This document shows, piece by piece, positions 45,728 to 58,350 of a stretch of DNA of 64,000 bases. The position numbers were made by a program, and so were the translations under genes. The notes under the pieces were generated by a model. It saw only the letters and a list, made by a program, of their open reading frames with translations. It made no database searches and was not told where the DNA came from. Numbering within the stretch: position 1 is the stretch's first letter; each line of letters opens with the position of its first letter. The stretch is from Notamacropus eugenii (lineage: Eukaryota; Chordata; Mammalia; Diprotodontia; Macropodidae), in contig NC_092878.1 of NCBI RefSeq assembly GCF_028372415.1, positions 26,394,903-26,458,902 of the forward strand. Direction: 5' to 3'.

Positions 45728-48109
45728 TGAATCATCTGTTGGTGAATAGCTTTAAGATTCGACGAGAAAAGCTGGACCCTTGGGCTTCCTTGCTGTAATG
45801 CAGCTCAGGGGCAGAATCAGAAATTGAAACCAGTTAACATGACTAAGAAGGATAATTCTCAGATTGGGGATTAGAAATTTGAAATGTTAAAAAACTGTAG
45901 AGTGAAACTAAAAGGAAAGAAGTACTGAGTTCCTTGCTGTCATAACCCAATTTGAGTAATTTTTTTTTGTTAGATTTTCCTAGTTGAGATTTAGGCATGT
46001 TTTATGGCATGAACTCTTCTTTATGCTCCTTCCTTTCTGTTCCCAGTCAAATTTCTAAGCTTAAAATGGGTCAACATAGATTTCCTAAATGAGAAACAAA
46101 AGTGTACAGATGGGTGATTAACAGCTTCCTGTAATAACTGAATAGAATAGTGGACTTGAAATGAATGCATTGCTATGGTCATCTTGGTCCAAATCACCTG
46201 GCGTTTTTTTTTTTTTATTAAGCTAAAATACTTCTATAAATAAATATTTTTGGACTAAAATAGAATGGGAAAGGATTTATTAAACACTATGTATGTGCCA
46301 AGCACTGTGCTACATACTGAGTATGTAAATAGAAATTCAAAGAACTCACATTCTACTTGAGAGAAACAATATATATTAAAGAGTCCAGGACTGATGGAAA
46401 GGTCCTTAGGGCTCAGTGACAGGCCAGATGGTAAGATTTAGTGGTCTTCATCCTTGTCAGAAGGATTGTAAATCAAAGTGGCACAGCAGCCTGGAGATTT
46501 GGAGGATGTAGGCCCAGACCCTTGGGAAGGGAATTTCCTCATAGGATCTGAGCAAGAGACAGGGTATATCAAGCACTCCACCCTTAGCTCCGGGTTAGTG
46601 CATTCTAAGAAGGATTTAGGTTTGGGCTGGAACACTTGGGGAAAAGGTCCTTCATAAGGTATGTCTCTAACATTAAGAAGTAAAAACAATCTTTAAAAAA
46701 CCAACTTGTCCCTCTATACAGAGTTGATCTTGCTGATCTCTGGCTATTTTTCCCGGAATCATTAATAGACTCTTAATCTAACCAAGAATTATTTCCAGTA
46801 TTTGTTGTAAGCCTCTGTGACCAGTTCAGTAGCAGGGGGTATTTCCTTCTCTTGCCCAGGGCTGTTATCCCTTGCCACCAACATTCTTCTAAGCCATGTG
46901 GGCGCAAGCATTGCGCCCCCATCCAAAATCCACCCTTAGACTCGAAGGCAGCACATCAAAGGTCACTCGAGACAAAAGGGTCATGCATCTACACTAAAGA
47001 AGTCAACTCATGTTTCCCATGCCCATCCCAGATTGTCCAGGGCAGTACCCAAGACAGCTGAAACCCTTAGCCTCTTTTTTCAAATGGAAGAGCTTTTTCT
47101 CCATCTGATCTCAGCAAGAAAGGAAATGCAACATTTCAAGGTAGACAAAATTTGTCACTTCTACTTATCTCTTTTTTGGTATTCCTTTCCTATTTCCATT
47201 TGTCTTCAGCTATTCCATGTTCCAAACTTTTTTCCTGCTTATGATCTCCCTTCCTCTGAGTCACACAGTGGACATTTTCATTTGAAACAATTCCCACAAC
47301 TCAGTGCTGTCTTTCTTGGGCTCCATTCTCACTTCCCTTAGCGAAGTTGGTTGGTTGTTGTCGAAGAGGACCTTAGCAAACTACAAACAAGTGGAGATAT
47401 ATGGCAGGCTTTAGTGATCGGGACTGGATCTCTAGGGAGTTATATAGATTCACAATACGGTAAGTCAGTTGTCTGTACAACAAAATGGAAAGCTTGGTCC
47501 AAAGGGTTATGGTGGAGATGGAGCAAAAATGTATAGAACAGATCATACACAATCTAGAACATTCTCTTAAATACTAAATAGCAAGCATCAATCACCAAGA
47601 ATCAATTGTGCTTTAATAAATGTGGAAAGAAATAAAAGGCAATTTGAACAAACTAGGTCTTAAACCTTCCAAAAACGTTAGGATACTCTAAGGGATAAAT
47701 AATAAACGTAATCAGAATTAGTAAAAACAAAAAACCCTTCGTTCTTAGTATTTGTGAAGATCCAAAAGCTTTCCGTTTTCCAGCTTACCACATCCTAATC
47801 CAAAAACACCATTAGGAATTAAGAAAATCACATTCTGGAGTTTTACATATAAAGCGAATGTATGACTTCACTCGACCCAAAGAGATTTGGCAGCATTTGA
47901 CTTAGAGAAGGTAATGAACTACATACAAACACAAAAGGAGAGTCTTCTAAACTTTGGTCTGGTGATCCAAAGTTGACTCAGACATAGTTCTGCTATTTAG
48001 TTATTTTTTTTTCTTTTGCTCCTTTAAGGGACTACTGACTACTTCTTAAAGAGGCCTATTCACTGAATGGGCATTACCTCCCTCACAGTGAGTGTCTGAA
48101 AAGGCCTTA

Positions 48110-48300
48110 CCCTAAAAAGGCCAAGGTCTCCCAGTGCACCCTGGGTCATCTCCAGTCACCCTGATGAATATCTGGTCATTGGATCCAGATGGCTCAGGAG
48201 GAGAAAGTGAGGCTGGTGACCTGCACACTCAAAGTCAAGTGCAAGTGATGTCATCATTTCTCTGATGGCATGGTCTTCTTCGAAAACATAGGACAGTTCA
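48110..48300. repeat. RTE-derived SINE, reverse of the 39.4 kb copy's direction in part
   Basis: 'ctgggtcatctccagtcacc', 'tggatccagatggctcagga', 'gtgaggctggtgacctgcac', 'gtgatgtcatcatttctctg'; a mixed, partly rearranged relative of the 39.4 and 49.8 kb copies. Confidence 0.5.
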
Positions 48301-48363
48301 CAAACATAAATCATTTCCATGCAGGACAAACAAAACTTTAAACCTTCCCCTTAGGCCAAGAGT

Positions 48364-48946
48364 TGTTGGGGGTGTAAGCTCAGTTCCATGTGGACAGTCT
48401 CGGGCAGGTAAAGGTGAGAACTTCTAAACCTTAGAGTTCTCATGAGGCCCCCCCAGGGAACAGCAGGGAATTGAGGTGTGAGACCGAGCTATCTCGTGAA
48501 TTTCCGCCTCTTCCCGTGAGAACGTGATGGGAGAGAGCATCCCCACCCTTGAGATTGGCCCAGGTCTGAGCACACCTATTGTTATCTAACAGGCACAGTA
48601 TTCAGGTGCAAACTATGTGGCAGGAGAGCTTAAGTAGGGTCAGGAAAGCCTGAAGGTGCTCTCAGCGCTGAGGGGCCCTTAGAGGACAGAAGGCCCCTCT
48701 TTCCTCTCTCCCCACTTCCACTTCTGCTTTCATTCTCTTACTGTAAGATCTTTGCCTTCTTGGGAGATTTCTCTCTCTCCTAAGGAAGAGTTCCCCCTGC
48801 ACATGTAACCAAGACCCTGAATAAAGCCTAACCCTTGTTCGACTCTGGAAAGTCTTTTCTCTCATACGTTTATCCGGTTTGGCCAGCCGAAGACCTGCAA
48901 TAGGTAAGGTAAGACTCGGGTAGCCCTCAGGCCTCTAGGCCTGGCA
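48364..48946 (+). mobile_element. Solo LTR of an endogenous retrovirus, copy B
   Basis: 583 bp, same family and direction as 28177-28795 (TGTTGGGGGTGTAAGC... to ...CTAGGCCTGGCA). Flanked by its own perfect 6-bp duplication AAGAGT (48358-48363, 48947-48952), so it is a separate insertion. By eye the two copies differ by scattered changes and one length difference in a C/T-rich part. No internal sequence. Confidence 0.85.
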
Positions 48947-49817
48947 AAGAGTTATGTTTTTTAGAACAGAGGAAGAAATTTTAGTTCCTTCCTAAACCAA
49001 ATTGTCTCTAGTCTCAGGGAAGAATTTAATAGACTCCCACTTATACACCTTTCCCAGTAACTTCTTTCACAGCGTTAAGAGCTTATGATCTTACTGGAGT
49101 GCAAAACTTTAGAGGCTCTGGCAAGGTCCCATAAAGCTGCTCAATGACAATGAGACTTTGATAACCCTGAATGTACACATTTTGAATTTGTGTGTGTGTA
49201 AATATTTTTCATTTTAAACTTAAATACAGAACAAGAAAAGAAAAAATTTCCATCTACACAGCAGAACAAAAAAGAGGATTCAATGTAAACAAGATATTTC
49301 CATTTCAAGAAAACCTACATGATAAATACTACACATTGTTTTCGAAGCTGCCCAGCTTTTCTTAGCTTCCTTCTAGGTTTTCTTTTGTTCTCTGCTGTGC
49401 ACTTTTTACCTCCCTCCCTGCCCCCTGCATTTTGAATTCTTAGAATAGCCTTTAACCAAAAGGGCGTTCTGCCTCAAGTTAAAAAACCACAACATTTAAA
49501 GATGTACTTGTAAGTGCATCATACCTTAGGTACCTTCCCACAATTCAACAATACTAAGATGCCAGAAACTCAGACATAATAGTGATATAAAATATGAATT
49601 TAAAACATGAAACAAAACTTACTACCAGTCAAATGACATTAATGCAGTTGAGTGAATCAGGTCAGCTACATAAACCAACTATTCCATTTCTCTTAGCAAT
49701 TTTTGGCATTCTATACTTGTTGCATTCAGAGTAAGGGAAGGAAAGTCTACCACATACCACATACTAGGCACCGTTAATCACATTTTTACAAATATCTCAT
49801 TTGATCCTCATAATGTT

Positions 49818-50005
49818 ATTACTGCTGCTGGTCCTTCATTCTCAAAGAGAACCATGACATCAGGAAGATGATGCCCTGACTTGCAAGTGAATTGGATTTA
49901 AGTGAGGGAGGGTTGTGCAGGGTCACCAGCCTCACCTCCTCCAGAGCCATCTGGGTCCAGTAGTAAGATATAGATGAAGACGACTGGAAATGGCTCTGAA
50001 TCCTC
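49818..50005. repeat. RTE-derived SINE (RTESINE type)
   Basis: 'gctgctggtccttcattctc', 'tgacatcaggaagatgatgc', 'agggttgtgcagggtcacca', 'ccagagccatctgggtccag', 'gaagacgactggaaatggct'. Confidence 0.7.
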
Positions 50006-50477
50006 ACATTAACCCTGCATTATCCCCATTTTACAATTGAGAAAACCAAGGCAAATTTCAAATATTACTACATTATTCCAGCTACTTTATACAACCACAA
50101 GAATAAAAACATCTATGAAATAAAGCTTAGAAATCATGAAAAATCTCAAAACTTACTAACTTCCTGGGAAAGAAATGGGCAGTTCTCTGCTTGTGGAGTT
50201 CACAACTTTACAGACATCTTTCCAGTCTCCTCTTTCAATGAGATCCAAAACATCTTTAAACTTTCTGCAAATATTCTGCTAATTTCTGGGTTTTTCTTTT
50301 GGCCTATACTAGACATTTTGATAATTAACAAAGATGAGGACCTTCTATTGTCCCAGGTTGGATGAAAATTACTAGTTCTATATTTCTGCCCTTTTGGAAA
50401 AAACTCTTACTTAATAGTGCCCTCTAAATGTTTGATATCTACCCAACATCAATGTAATTTTAAACCTCCTTTAACTG

Positions 50478-50960
50478 TGTGTGGGTTGGCTCAGATCCCT
50501 ACTTAAATCAATTACTCAGAGGCCTCTCAAAGTGATGACAGAAAGTTGATTTACTAGATTCTCGAGAATCGGGACAATCCTACAGCAGTTCACCTGGAGT
50601 AGGAAAGCCGAAGACTAAGAAAAGGCAGTGATCTATACAGACCCTAACGCAAGTCCCTCCTCCCCCACTGATCATTATCCTCATTAGCTGAGAATATGAT
50701 CTTACATTCTAGACACGAAATCTAACCAATCCCTTTTGAAATGAAGACATTGAAGAATTAGGTAAACTTTATCCAATCATTGAGACCCTAATGTACTACA
50801 CAGTTTTATATCCTTGTATGGAATTATTCTGTTCTAAAAATATAGTAACCTTGAGCCTCTCAGTCTTACCTCACCCCTGGGAGAAGAATTACAATCTGAG
50901 AAGTCTTCACTAAACCTATCCCACTCAACTGTCTTTCCCTTTCTTCCTTTGAACTTTGAT
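50478..50960 (-). mobile_element. Possible LTR remnant, antisense
   Basis: The left edge 'tgtgtgggttggctcagatc' and the block 'gtgatgacagaaagttgatt' resemble the U5/R part of a marsupial LTR read backwards. The right edge and target duplication were not found, so the end is approximate. Confidence 0.35.
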
Positions 50961-52334
50961 TAAAGGTCTTTTTTGTAGCTCTATACTGACTCAGTATTAC
51001 ACTTTCCTTCACTTCTTTGTCAATTATTCATGTTTACTTCCCAAACATATCCTAAGTCAACTTCACAATTAATTTTCCTCTACAACTGAAATTTATTGCA
51101 AAAGCTTTTCTCATCTTTCCAAGTAAAACACTTGCAATTTGGTTTCTTGCTTACGAGCTTGTAAGTGAATGTTCTCTTTTAATTTCAGGGTGAACTTGCT
51201 TCTAATTTACCTAGGCAATTAAATTCTGCCAAATCATCCACAGAAGATCACAACTACCCATTTTGAAAATATTTTTTATTTTTCTAAATTTGACTTAAAC
51301 AAGTCTTTGAGTTGGAGAGTTTTTAATACTTGAACTAGGTAGTTCTGGAGTACCAGATAAGGCTCTGAAAATTCAAAAGGCAAACCTGTTTTCTCATTTG
51401 TTTCGGAGTTATTGCAGGAAAAACTTCTATATTGACTTTAATTCAGTTTGGGACTGAGAATTCTGTAACTGGGCAAATCACCTTCCCTTTTCACTCTCCA
51501 GAGAAGGGAGAGTGAGATATGTTTGGATGTTGTTCATATGTAAATTCCACAAAGTCTCTATTTTTAACCCTCAGTACCTGTGCCCCTCAAAACCCACTGA
51601 GCTATTTCAACATGTATAAAACATTAAAATCACAAGCCCATCATAATGTGGAAATATATATTAAAACTTCAGTCACAAATTCAGTCTTCAATTAGTTGGT
51701 CATAGTGCCAGTTGCCATAATTTGCCATAATTTTCTGCAAATAAAGAAAGGATTTCTTTCCCTTTGATCTGTATTTCTCTCAAGTCCCAACCTGGCCAGA
51801 ATTAGAAATACAGAGCTGAAACTGATGGGAGACTCTGGGAGCCTCCTTGAGCTCCCCTTGAATCTTCCCACTTAATCTGGCCTTTCTTACTCAAATCTAA
51901 TCTTCCCATTTGTTCGGGTGGTCTTCAGGAAGCCCATGGGCTTTTCATTATCATTCTACTCCAGTCTCAGTTACACCCTCCACCCTTGATCCCATCAAAA
52001 CCCCATTTCCCCAGGCTGCAGACCACGCCCATCAAGATCCCATACTGCCCCTATCAAGATCTCTGAATTGCCCCACCTGCTTCCCACCCAAACCCTCTAT
52101 TGTCAGCTGGATTTAGGCACAGAATACATACAATGATAACAGAATAAACTTTACATTTCATGAAACACAAAACACTGCTCACTCTTAAGCTAACAATAAA
52201 CACTTGCTCTTTTTTCTATTATCCATTTTGCATTTCATATTATTCCCTGTCTCTTGATTGGTCATAAGTTCTTCCATTCTCCATAAATCTAACAGTTAAA
52301 TTATTCCTTGCTCTCCTAATTTGCTTATAGTATT

Positions 52335-52910
52335 AGCCTTTATTCTAAATCATGTACTCATTTTGACTTCATCTTGGTATGCAGTTTAAGATGTTGGTCT
52401 AAGTTTAGTTTCTCCCATACTATTTTCCAGTTTTCCCAGCAGTTTTTGTTAAATAGTGAGTTCTTATCCCAGAAGCTGGGGTCCTTGGATTTATCAAATA
52501 GTAGACTGCTGTATTCACTGACTACTGCGTCTTGAGTACCTAACCTATTCCACTGAACTACCCCTCTATTTCTCAGCAGTACCAAGTACTTTTGATGATT
52601 TCTGTGTTATAATACAATTTAAGATCTGGTACAGGTAGTCTACTTTCCCTTGCATTACTTTTCATTAATTCCCTTGATATTCTGGACCTTTTGTTCTAGC
52701 AGATGAATTTTGTTATTTTTTCTAGCTCTATAAAATTGTTTTTGGTTGTTTGATATAGCACTGAATAAGTAAATTAATTTTGGTAGAATTGTCATCTTTC
52801 TTATATTAGCTTGGCATACCCATAAAGCAACTGATATTTTTCCAATGATTTAAATTTGACTTTATTTGTATGGAAAATGTTTTGTAATTATGTTCATATA
52901 GTTCCTGAGT
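52335..52910 (-). mobile_element. L1 ORF2 C-terminal fragment, antisense
   Basis: The minus-strand peptide (52585-52358) with CCWENW-type order (FNKNCWENWKIVWEKLNLDQ) and the following nucleotide blocks ('gcacc/agttttcccagcagttt', 'ggttgtttgatatagcactg') match the 3' third of L1 ORF2. Truncated at both ends. Confidence 0.65.
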
Positions 52911-52914
52911 TCAA

Positions 52915-54540
52915 AAGTTCACTGAACAAAACAGTTTGTTGAAAGAGAGAATTAAGTTCAGGGAATGAATGACTATGAGATAAACCAAGCAGTTAAAAAA
53001 CAAAACTAAAAGTTTGAAAAAATAGAAGATTAATGTGAAACACCTCATTGGAAAAACAACTGACCTGGAAAATAGATCCAGGAGAAACAATTTAAAAATT
53101 ATGGGACTACCTGAAAGCCATGATCAAAAAAAAGAGCCTAGGCATTATCTTCCACGAAGTTATCAAGGAAAACTGCCCTGATATTCTAGAATCAGAGAGC
53201 AAAATAAATATTGAAAGAATCCACCAATCACCTCCTGAAAGAGACCCGAACAGAGAAACTCCTAGGAATATTGTGGCCAAATTTCAGAGTTCCCAGATCA
53301 GGGAGAAAATATTGTAAGCAGCTAAAAATAAACAATTTGAGTATTGTGGAAATACAATCAGGATAACACAGGATCTGGCAGCTTCTACATTAAGGGATCA
53401 AAGGGCTTGGAATAGGATATTCCAGAGGTCAAAGGAACTAGGATTAAAACTAAGAATCACCTACCCAGCAAATCTGAGTATAATACTTCAAGGGAATAAA
53501 TGGTCATTCAATGATATAGAGGACTTTGAAGCATTCATATTAAGGAAAAGACCAGAACTGTATAGAAGATTTTACTTTCCAATACAAGAATCAAGAGAAG
53601 TATGAAAAGGTAAACAGGAAAGAAAAATCATAAAAGACTTTCTAAAGCTGAACTGTTTACATTACTACATGGAAAGAAAATATTTATAACTCTTGAATTT
53701 TTTCTCAATATTTGGGTAGGTGGAGGGATTGTACATACACACACACATACACATATACAAGCAGAGAGTACAGGTTGTGTTGAATCAGAAGAGATGATAT
53801 CCACACACAAAAAGTAAAATAAAAATTAAGGGGTGAGGGAGGAAAATAGTGGGAGGAAAAAGGGAGAAATGGAATGAGGCAGGCTATAACTCATAAAAGA
53901 GATAAGAAAAATCTTGTTCAATGGAGGAGAAAAGGGAGAAGGGGAGAGGGGAAAAGTGAAGTTACTCTCTCTACATATGGCTGAAGGAGGGCATAACATG
54001 CTCACTAAATTTGATATGAAAATCTATCTTACACCACAGGAAAGCAGGGGAGGAGGCAACAAGTGGGGTGAGGGGAATGATAGAAGGGAGGGCAAATGGA
54101 AGAAGGGAGTTACTAGAAATAAACACTTTCAGGAAGGGACAAGGTCAAATGAAGGAAAAAAAATAAGGGAGGATAGAGTAGGATAAAGGGCAATATAGTT
54201 AGTATTATGGAAGTCCTTTGCAAAACAACACATATTTAGTCTGTATTGAATTGCTTGCCTTCTCAGTGGGGTTGGGGAGGGAGGGAGGGAGGAAGAAAAG
54301 TTGGAATTCAAAATATTAGCAACGAATGTTGAGAATTTTTATTGCATATAACTGAGAAATAAGAAATACAGGGACTGGGGTATAGAAATTTATCTTGTCC
54401 TACAAGAAAAGAGAGAAGATGGGTATAAGGGAAGGGTGGGATGTGATAGAAGGGTGGGTACATTGAGGGAAGGAGTAATCAGAATGCAAGGTATTAGGAA
54501 GCAGGTGGAAGGGAGTGATGGGGAGAAAAATTGGACATGT
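52915..54540 (+). mobile_element. ORF1-only LINE (HAL1-like)
   Basis: The ORF1 region (about 52925-53620) includes the RNA-binding part: in-frame peptide at 53120-53317 with SLGIIFHEVIKENCPDILES and INIERIHQSPPERDPN, a strong L1 ORF1 signature. It is followed directly by a G/A-rich 3' untranslated region (to about 54540) with no ORF2. ORF1 is interrupted. Same architecture as 32945-35075. Confidence 0.65.
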
Positions 54541-55554
54541 TACAAAGTGAGGTAAAAGCAATTAGTATTAAAACAATTGACTGAATTAATTATTGAGAAT
54601 AAATCAATGACATCTTAAGTTTGGGGAAAAGAATTTTAATCTAAATTTCCTAGAGGAAGGTAACCTTGGGTAAAATTTGGCATTGATGGAAAAGTTAAGG
54701 TTTTAATGGTAAATTTGATTTTATGATTGCTATTTAATCAGGAACTAGAACATGCATAGAAAGGCATGTAAGCCACTTAAGACTTGCCTCAAAAGATGTT
54801 CGTTAGTCAAAGTGAAATTATAATCATATTCGAAACCTGGTTATTGAAACTTGCTATTTTAAGATACTATGGGACTAATAAGTGACTATTCTTCTGAGTC
54901 TAACTCCAGATATGTATAGCAAGAAAGGCGCTCCAAGCGCCAATCCATGATGCCAGTAAGCCTGTGAGATGCTGGTATGAACTGCAAAAGGTGATCTCAT
55001 GGGAAGGGTGGGAGAGTGGCTGTTCAGCCTGGGCTGAGGTAGGATTCTACTGACCCAATTTCCCCACTGACACCTGGCAGACTTTAAGCCTGACTGAATG
55101 CAAATTGACAATCTACTCCTGTCTGGAATTGACATGAAGCTGGGGAGATATTGTTTCCCTGCAATGTTCCTACTTTTAGTGGCAATTTCCTATAGTCAAA
55201 ACATTTGTAAGCTTAATACCACATCTATTAAATTATAGATTGTTTGTAGGGAAACATCAGAGGTTAAGTCTAAAATTAAGCTATTAGGCTTAGGACTTTA
55301 GAGCAACAACAATAAGTTAGGGTCCTTTAATTCTTAGTAATACTGTGGAGACAGGTCAAGGGCTTGTGAAGTTAGCAAACATAAATATTTGTGTCTCAGT
55401 TGGTTAATGTTTTAAAAAAAAATTCTTTTGTGGTCTATATGGTAAATGCTTTAAGAAGAAGTATCACCTGACCAAAAGTTGGAATTGTTTTATGTGTTAT
55501 GAATTCTGTTAAAAATGGAAAAATTAAAAAAAAGAAAAAAGAAAAAGAAAATTT

Positions 55555-56620
55555 TCCATTATAATTTCTTGAAATATGATGTCTAGGCTTTTTTTTTTTT
55601 CTAATATGGCTTTCAGGTAGTCCAATAATTTTTAAATTATCTCTCTCCTCTATTTTCAGGTCAGTTGTTTTTCAAATGAGATATTTCACAGTTTCTTCTA
55701 TATTTTCATTCATTTGAGTTTGAATTATTGTTTCTTGATGTCTCATGGGGTCATTAGCTTCCACTTGCCCAGTTCTAACTTTTAAAGAATTATTTTCCTT
55801 AGTGAGTTTTGTCGCTCTTTTTCCATTTGGCCAATTCTGTTTTTTTAAGGGGTTCTTTTCTTCAGTGAATTTCTGTGCCTCTTTCACCATTTGGCCAATT
55901 TTGTTTTTTAAGGTGTTTCTTCAGTATTTCTTTTGTAACTCTTTTACCAAGCTTTTAATTCTCTTTTCATAATGTTCTTGCATCACTTATTTTTTTTCCT
56001 CCCTCAGTCTTATACCTTTCTTTAACCTTTCTAGGAATTCTTTTTGACCTTGGGTCCAATTAACATCTATTTTTTGAAGCCTTGTTTGTAGCTGTTTTCA
56101 TATTGTCCTCTCCTTCCGAGTTTAGTCTCTAATGCCACCACAGTATCTTTCTCATGGTGAAGTTTTCTTTGTTGTCCTTGTTGTAGGCTCATTTTTCCAA
56201 ATCACTTTGAACTTAGAAGTTGAGCTCTGCTCACCTGGGGATGGGAAGGCACTGTGCCAAGTCGCAGGCTTTTTCAGAAGAGTTTGGAAGGAGGGGGCAA
56301 GGAAGAAAGGGAGTTTGAAAGCTTTCAGTTTTTCCAAGATGGTGTGATCTAGAGAGAGGTGTGATCTAGAGAGAGGTGTGGTCAGTCATTGCTCTCCTGG
56401 TCTGCCCTCATCTTTACCCAAGAAGGCCCTGGCTACCCTACAGCTGCAAGTGCTAGCCTTCCTCTTGATTCTGGAACTGTGACCAGCTCTCTTGCTCTCC
56501 TGCAGCCACGAGTGCTAGTGGTCCTCTCAGTCTATGGACTATCTCTCACTCATCTCAGTAGCCCTTAGTCCTGGGCAATACCTCAAACATCAATATTCTT
56601 GAAAGTGTCTTGGCTTTACT
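55555..56620 (-). mobile_element. L1/HAL1 5' part with ORF1 coiled coil, antisense
   Basis: The minus-strand ORF at 55890-55672 reads KEAQKFTEEKNPLKKQNWPN and LTKENNSLKVRTGQVEANDP, a Lys/Glu/Asn-rich coiled coil like the N-terminal half of L1/HAL1 ORF1. A 5'-UTR-like stretch lies to the right (56110-56620). Truncated on the left. Confidence 0.6.
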
Positions 56621-56847
56621 GTGTGCTGAAAGGAGAGGGAAGTTGTAATTTAAGCCTGGTTGCTCTGATTCCCTAGAAGACTTTAGTCATTAAAAACCAA
56701 CCAAACAACAACCAATTAAACCCATCAGCAGTTGCATTGGCACCACATCTCTTGGCCGTCATCTCCTATCTCCTGTCCTCACAGTAGCACCCCACGCCTA
56801 TCAGGCACTTGTTTAATTTTTGTCCATTGCTACTACTGGGGTCCTTT

Positions 56848-57090
56848 GGCGGTACCAGGGATAGAGCGCCAGGCTTGGGGTCACGAAGGCCTCATTTGAA
56901 ATCTAGCCTCAAACGCTCACTAGAAGCAGGACCTTGGACAAGACACTCAACCTCCATCTTCCTCAATGGCCTCACCAATGGAGATCACTCTAACCCCTAC
57001 CTCCAAGGGTGTTGGGAGGAAACATGGAGGGAATGTCTTGGACAGACAGTAGGTGGTATCTGGAGGATAACTAATGATACAAATGACCAT
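56848..57090 (+). repeat. tRNA-derived core-SINE
   Basis: 'gggatagagcgccaggcttg', 'gcctcatttgaaatctagcc', 'cttggacaagacactcaacc'; degraded copy abutting the IVD CpG island. Confidence 0.65.
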
Positions 57091-57129
57091 CATTTAAGAC
57101 TGGGAGCGTCTCTGCGGTCTGGCACTCCC

Positions 57130-58350
57130 AATCCCATTTCAGGTCGCCATTTTGTCCTTCTCTTGGCTTCCATATCCATGTCGTCCTCCTTCACCTGCCG
57201 CGAATCTCAGACTGACACGCCCCCAGGCCCGGACTGCGAAGTGGGGAGCAGCGCTTTTTCCTTGGGATTGTGGCTGGGGAAGAAGGAGGGGCAGAGGGCG
57301 GCTCCCCGTGGGGATGGCGATGGTGAGAGTAGGCCGCCGCCCACTGTGGTCACTTCGGGACTTCGGGGGAGGAGGCCCAGCCCCTGGGGACTCGCTGCTG
57401 ATTGGCTCGAAGGGAAGCTCCGGCTGGGGGAGGGGGTCGTTCAGAGCGGCTGGACGCTGATAGGCTGCAGGGGACCCCACCCCCTCCCTGATTGGACAGA
57501 GGCAGAGACGCTCGCGATTGGCGGAGTTGCTGGGGGAAGCCCAGGTCAAAAGGCTGAAGTGCTGCTCGGGAGCAGCGATGGCGACGGCAGCTCGTCTGGC
57601 CTGTGCGCGTCTGCCCGGGTGGAGAGGGCGTCTGGCCGCGCTCTCCGCCTCGCGGCCGGGCTATTCGACGATGCCTGTGGATGACACGATAAATGGGCTG
57701 AGCGAAGAGCAAAGACAGGTAGCGGAAGTGCTTCCCCGCCCCTGGCCGAGGGGTCCCCCCGCGGGGTCCGTATGGGCGGCCGCTAGCCTCGCGCCGTGCC
57801 CGGGCCTCCCCTCTCACCGCCCTCCGCTGCCCCGGGCCCAGGCCCAGCCTCAGCTTCTCGAGTGCCGGCGGCCCGAGGTAGACGGACCAGCGCCGGCCTC
57901 CCCTTCCCTCGCCCAGGGGAACGACCCCTGCGGAGCCTCGGGACCCCCGGGAGCCGGGCGCCGGGGAACCGGGGCTCCGGGGACTGCCGAGCCGGGCGCC
58001 GGGGAACCGGGGCTCCGGGGACTGCCGAGCCGGGCGCCGGGGAACCGGGGCTCCGGGGACTGCCGAGCCGGGCTCCGGGGAACCGGGGCTCCGGGGACTG
58101 CCGAGCCGGGCTCCGGGGAACCGGGGCTCCGGGGACTGCCGAGCCGGGCGCCGGGGAACCGGGGCTCCGGGGACTGCCGAGCCGGGCGCCGGGGAACCGG
58201 GGCTCCGGGGACTGCCGAGCCGGGCGCCGGGGAACCGGGGCTCCGGGGACTGCCGAGCACGCAGTAGCCGGGCCCGGCGCTGTCGGGCGTCTTTAGAGGG
58301 ACTTCCACCGGGACTTTGCCCAGGACACTTGCAGTCCGGGCCAGCGTTTG
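57130..58350. promoter_or_regulatory. IVD: CpG-island promoter of IVD
   Basis: GC-rich, CpG-dense, TATA-less. Inverted CCAAT boxes (ATTGG) lie at 57401-57405, 57491-57495 and 57517-57521, the last about 57 nt before the ATG. A YY1-like CGCCATTTTG is at about 57145. Fits a housekeeping promoter driven by NF-Y. The island continues over exon 1 into the minisatellite of intron 1. Confidence 0.65.

Larger units (their letters stand above)
45730..57130. other. KNSTRN-IVD spacer
   Basis: No host gene is recognised. Repeats found: L2-like (46265-46375), RTE-SINEs (48110-48300, 49818-50005), solo LTR copy B (48364-48946), a possible antisense LTR (50478-50960), L1/HAL1 pieces (52335-54540, 55555-56620) and a SINE (56848-57090). 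The stretches 46400-48100, 50960-52330 and 54550-55550 hold no feature I can name. Confidence 0.6.

Noticed and set aside
52335-53620. Interpretation of the head-to-head L1 pieces as one twin-primed, 5'-inverted L1
   Set aside because: The inverted part is ORF2 while the forward part is ORF1; twin priming would invert the 5' part, so two insertions are simpler.
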